Positions 17,036 through 20,206 of a stretch of 20,206 bases of DNA are shown here, one piece after another. A model generated the notes under the pieces. It worked only from the letters and a program-made list of their open reading frames with translations, made no database searches and was not told where the DNA came from. Within the stretch, counting starts at the first letter, position 1; each line of letters opens with the position of its first letter. The position numbers and the translations under genes were made by a program. The DNA comes from Penium margaritaceum (taxonomy: Eukaryota > Streptophyta > Zygnematophyceae > Desmidiales > Peniaceae): assembly GCA_023375785.1 (NCBI GenBank), contig SZWC01009408.1, positions 87,729-107,934 on the forward strand, written 5' to 3'.

Positions 17036-18247
17036 ATTAGAGTCGATGACCAAGATCAGCACATTTCTCGTCAATCGCGACTCATACCAAAATTATAGAG
17101 GGGTCATGAGGAGTTTGGCAGGTACTAAAAAACCAAGTTATGGTTCGACAATCCTTACAGGCGATGACAATTTACTCTCCAAGTTTTCGTACCACGAAGT
17201 GAGGGTTTACAACGAATGCCAAGACACCGGTCCTGGTGGACATTCTAGCAGAGTCAAGATGCTCAAATTGTTGGCGAAGTACTATAGGTGGAATCAAATG
17301 CAGACCAATGTGGCGACATTTTACAAATCATGCAAAGCCTGTGAGCGGTAATAATCTTGTCCCACCAGACAAAGGAGACTACTCCCACCACTCCCTGTTC
17401 CCACTGAGTCATGGGTCGACACAAGCATGGACTTTGTGATGGGACTGCCTTTCACTCCATAGGGATATGACGCCATCCTCGTAGTGGTGGATGGATTTTC
17501 TAAAGTAGCACACGTTATCCCGGCAACAACCACCATCACCGTAGAAGGAATCAGATGGTTGTTTCTGAAACAGATTGTACGGTTGCACAGAGTGCCACAC
17601 ATCATCATTATCCAAAGAGACGACTACTTCACGAGTCGTTTCTGGCATAAACATTCTAGCCTTAAGTAACATGCAAACACAGCAGACCAATCAAATTCTC
17701 AAGCAATTTCTTCACACATTATGCGAGCCCCGTGGGAAAACTATTGATCGCCAAACTCGTATACAACTCACCGGCTTCACCCGTGTACAAATGTTTTTGA
17801 AGTGGTTCATGGCAGACTTCCCACCACACCAGTAGGATTAGAAATCCAAGGTATCCTTTCCATAGTCTTCATCCATCACCCGGACTTCTCCAACGTCTTG
17901 GAGGAAACACACTAGGTCCTTGCGAAGACGCAGACGTTGATCAAGTGAACAACAATTCAACATCAAAATGAAAACTTATTCAGCGATGGAGATTTTGTCC
18001 TACTTAGCTCTAGAAGCATGAACATGTGTGGAAAGTACTTTGTAAAACTCAAACCTCGATTTTTTGCCTGTTTGAGATTAAGTGAATACAAACCCTGGTT
18101 TTTCCTCATCTTTGCCTACCGGACAGCATGGCGATCCATCAAGTCTTTTACATCAGCAAGCTCAAGCACTGCCAGGAGCCCAGCGAGAGATTCCGACAGG
18201 AATATCACTCCTCAATCTCCAATCCAAGTGGACGGAGATGTGAAGTA
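17036..18247 (+). pseudogene. Chromovirus integrase remnant
   Basis: Integrase inserts the DNA copy into the genome. The zinc-binding part is seen at about 17215-17348: GGHSSRVKMLKLLAKYYRW, then FYKSCKACER with both cysteines kept. The core continues in another frame with WVDTSMDFVMGLP (first catalytic aspartate kept, near 17412) and DAILVVVDGFSKVAHVIP (17470). IIIIQRDDYFTSRFW near 17600 matches the second catalytic block, but its S-D pair reads I-Q, so the acidic residue seems lost. The tail has DFVLLSSRS and KLKPRFFACL near 17990-18075, as in chromovirus integrase C-termini. Stops at 17350 and 17461 and several frameshifts are present. Confidence 0.85.
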
Positions 18248-18248
18248 A

Positions 18249-18420
18249 GTGATTGAGGAAGTCCTTTGACATTGACGACCTCTGACAACCTAGGACAAAG
18301 ACCGAGTATTTGGTCAAGTGGCACATCTACGGCACTGCGCACAACAGCCAGGTGCCTTATGAAAACCTTTGAAACATCAATCATCTCATTAAAGGCTATT
18401 GCAGGTGTCACCGCCTGCAA
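18249..18420 (+). pseudogene. Chromodomain at the integrase C-terminus
   Basis: Two frames together outline a chromodomain, a fold that directs chromoviruses to methylated histones. VIEEVL at 18249 matches the start of the domain, and TEYLVKWHIYGTAHNS at 18301 matches its core (usual pattern EYLVKWKGY...HN.WEP), followed by PYENL and NINHLI. The usual tryptophan after HN is lost, and a frameshift and stops separate the parts. This places the element in the chromovirus branch of Ty3/gypsy. Its relation to named plant clades cannot be decided by eye. Confidence 0.8.
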
Positions 18421-18421
18421 T
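18398..18421. repeat. Perfect 8-bp hairpin between the chromodomain and the polypurine tract
   Basis: ATTGCAGG at 18398-18405 is followed after 8 bases by its exact complement at 18414-18421. It overlaps the end of the coding remnant. A role is not evident. Confidence 0.6.
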
Positions 18422-18448
18422 AGACTAATAGACCATGACTTCACAACT

Positions 18449-18461
18449 AAAAGGGAGGGAG
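18449..18461 (+). promoter_or_regulatory. Polypurine tract of the chromovirus
   Basis: AAAAGGGAGGGAG lies directly before TGCTGTC, where similarity to the 5' LTR starts. It is the expected plus-strand primer site. Confidence 0.75.
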
Positions 18462-18594
18462 TGCTGTCTCCCAGACGTACACGAGTTCCCAAACCCCGCA
18501 CGTGGACATTTATGTCATTACAGTTGGCTCGTTTGATCGATGTCCTTGCAGTGTGCTTCCTTACCAAAATAAAGAAATTGGGGACAAATGGCAC

Positions 18595-18669
18595 GGTTCA
18601 GGGCTCGCATCGAGCCCTGAACCACGTTGCGCGGTCAGCCGTCAGATTGCTGCATGCAATCTGACGGCT
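18595..18669. repeat. Two adjacent perfect hairpins (13 and 14 bp stems)
   Basis: GGTTCAGGGCTCG pairs with CGAGCCCTGAACC across 3 bases, and AGCCGTCAGATTGC pairs with GCAATCTGACGGCT across TGCAT. There are no mismatches in either stem, although the surrounding LTR is heavily mutated. Confidence 0.9.
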
Positions 18670-18947
18670 ACCAAGGATGGTCTCACATCCGTTCGTAGCA
18701 ACTCCGTCACGTATCTGCACGTGCCCGCCACGTCTACAACTTCCACGTGATGGACAGTGAAGGTATTGTTAGCTAGGTGCTTTCACACCGGACGGCCTAA
18801 CAACTGCACCAAGCGAGAGTTGGCGACAGTCGGCGTTTCTGTGTGTGACAGCACTTTTTCCTCAGTTTTTGCGAGTCCGGCATGCACGAAAGACCGTCTC
18901 GTCACCTCGCTACATGAGCGAAGACGGAAACAGGGAGAAGCGACTCA

Positions 18948-19002
18948 GGAGTTGCTGCCGAGTTGCTGCAACTCCGAGGTTGTAGCAACCCCTAGCAACT
19001 CC
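18948..19002. repeat. Three-way-junction palindrome
   Basis: An outer stem joins GGAGTTGCT (18948-18956) to AGCAACTCC (18994-19002). Inside lie two smaller hairpins: GAGTTGC-T-GCAACTC (18960-18974) and GGTTG-TAG-CAACC (18978-18990). All pairs are Watson-Crick. The words are related, so alternative pairings are also possible. Confidence 0.75.
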
Positions 19003-19644
19003 GGGTCGCCTCGCCAGAAGTTTGCGGGCCTCTTCGGGGTCAGCGACCACTTGAGCTTGAGTTGAGCTCGTGTCGCCCCACTGACATGGGGAGGGGGGGT
19101 TGAGTTTCTACGATGTGAGACCACCCCATGGTCGCGACATCGAATGCTCGAACTTCACGAAGCGAGGTTCGAGCGTTTGAGAGAAGAGGAGAGCGCCTGG
19201 ACCTGCACAAAGGGCGAAATTCAATGCTCGATGCCTAATCCTAGACAAGGCTGGGCGACCACCCCAATAATTTGAAAATGCAATTTTTTAGGTGAAAGTA
19301 AGCCACACTAATTTCGGTTTTAAGAGGTGACCAAAATTGAGGGACAGTAAGGTATTCAACCAACCTACAAAATGATCAACAGAAGTATCACAAAACGTAT
19401 CAATATTTTAGAATTGTTTGGTCTACTTCACCATGACGCTGAACTTTTATATAACCGCGTCACAGTATTCTTGAAACCCCCTGGCAGAATTTCTCCAAGT
19501 CACCACTCACAAATCATCATCACACGAGTCGCTCGACTCAAGCGCTCCAGACCAAAGACATCTCTCATTATGTTTCTTGCTATCATATAAATGTGTTCAA
19601 AACATACGACACTTGTCATCAAAGTACACCTACTACTTATTACA

Positions 19645-20206
<562 letters not shown>

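Larger units (their letters stand above)
18595..19328. mobile_element. GC-rich, hairpin-dense insertion in the chromovirus 3' LTR, unknown type
   Basis: This block interrupts the 3' LTR but is absent from the 5' LTR and the inverted solo LTR, so it is a gain here. Its left edge coincides with a perfect hairpin (18595-18607 with 18611-18623, 13 pairs, loop CAT). A second follows (18637-18650 with 18656-18669, 14 pairs). Further inside are a three-way-junction palindrome at 18948-19002 and an 8-bp hairpin, GCTCGAAC with GTTCGAGC, around 19150-19175. The GC-rich part ends near 19260; the AT-rich rest to about 19328 may be insertion or diverged LTR. No coding frame, transposase, terminal inverted repeat or clear target duplication was found. 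Confidence 0.5.
18462..19644 (+). repeat. 3' LTR of the chromovirus, enlarged by an insertion
   Basis: It begins TG after the polypurine tract and ends TTATTACA, matching the ATTACA end of the 5' LTR. The left part (18462-18594) and right part (about 19330-19644) align with 13057-13566 and with the inverted solo LTR. The 5' LTR is 510 bp and this one 1183 bp; the difference is the hairpin-rich block between. TTTATATAA at 19446 could be the TATA box. No target duplication is visible (CAACA before the 5' LTR, AATGA after this one). Confidence 0.7.

Noticed and set aside
18266..18664. 132-codon plus frame spanning the chromodomain end and the 3' LTR
   Set aside because: It crosses the chromodomain in the wrong phase and runs over the polypurine tract into the LTR and hairpins.

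Overview
The window is repeat-dense nuclear DNA from a eukaryote, most likely a plant or plant relative (streptophyte). The evidence is the combination of a Ty1/copia element, a Ty3/gypsy chromovirus with a chromodomain, and a Mutator-like DNA transposon. The exact lineage cannot be read from the sequence. I see no intact host gene, no rRNA gene, no complete tRNA gene and no CRISPR array.

Layout. (A) 1-1107 is the intact 3' part of a copia pol gene (reverse transcriptase tail and RNase H). It is followed by a polypurine tract and a probable 3' LTR (1183 to about 1809) that carries a cluster of strong stem-loops and a tRNA-like B-box. (B) 1821-11254 looks like a large non-autonomous LTR element. 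Two diverged direct LTRs (1821-4392 and 10449-11254, about 0.8 kb each once an insertion is subtracted) flank about 6 kb without any recognisable gag or pol. The left LTR is split by a 1772-bp Mutator-like element (2379-4150) with a perfect 9-bp target duplication; the right LTR supplies the matching empty site. The interior holds CAG-rich repeats, a hairpin cluster, an exact 233-bp duplication around a single N (probably an assembly error), a degenerate tandem repeat, an antisense coiled-coil gene remnant, a 1.7-kb cryptic ATC/GAT repeat that is open on both strands, and a decayed sense-strand frame.

(C) 11255-13056 is intergenic: a purine/pyrimidine minisatellite with a period near 60 bp, a perfect hairpin, and an inverted solo LTR (12409-12828) of the gypsy family that follows. 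(D) 13057-19644 is a badly decayed chromovirus. It keeps the order gag, zinc knuckle, protease, reverse transcriptase, RNase H, integrase and chromodomain, but with many stops and frameshifts. Its 3' LTR contains an insertion of roughly 730 bp, rich in perfect hairpins, that is absent from both related LTRs. (E) 19645-20206 has no gene and ends in a TG microsatellite of at least 122 bases that runs off the window.

Nothing here forms an operon or working pathway. The genes are transposon genes at different stages of decay: the copia pol fragment is intact and probably youngest, and the chromovirus is oldest. The items most worth a second look are the hairpin-dense insertion in the chromovirus LTR, the two-strand open ATC/GAT block with its neighbouring gene remnants, the Mutator-like element with its internal control, and the structured segment of the copia LTR.
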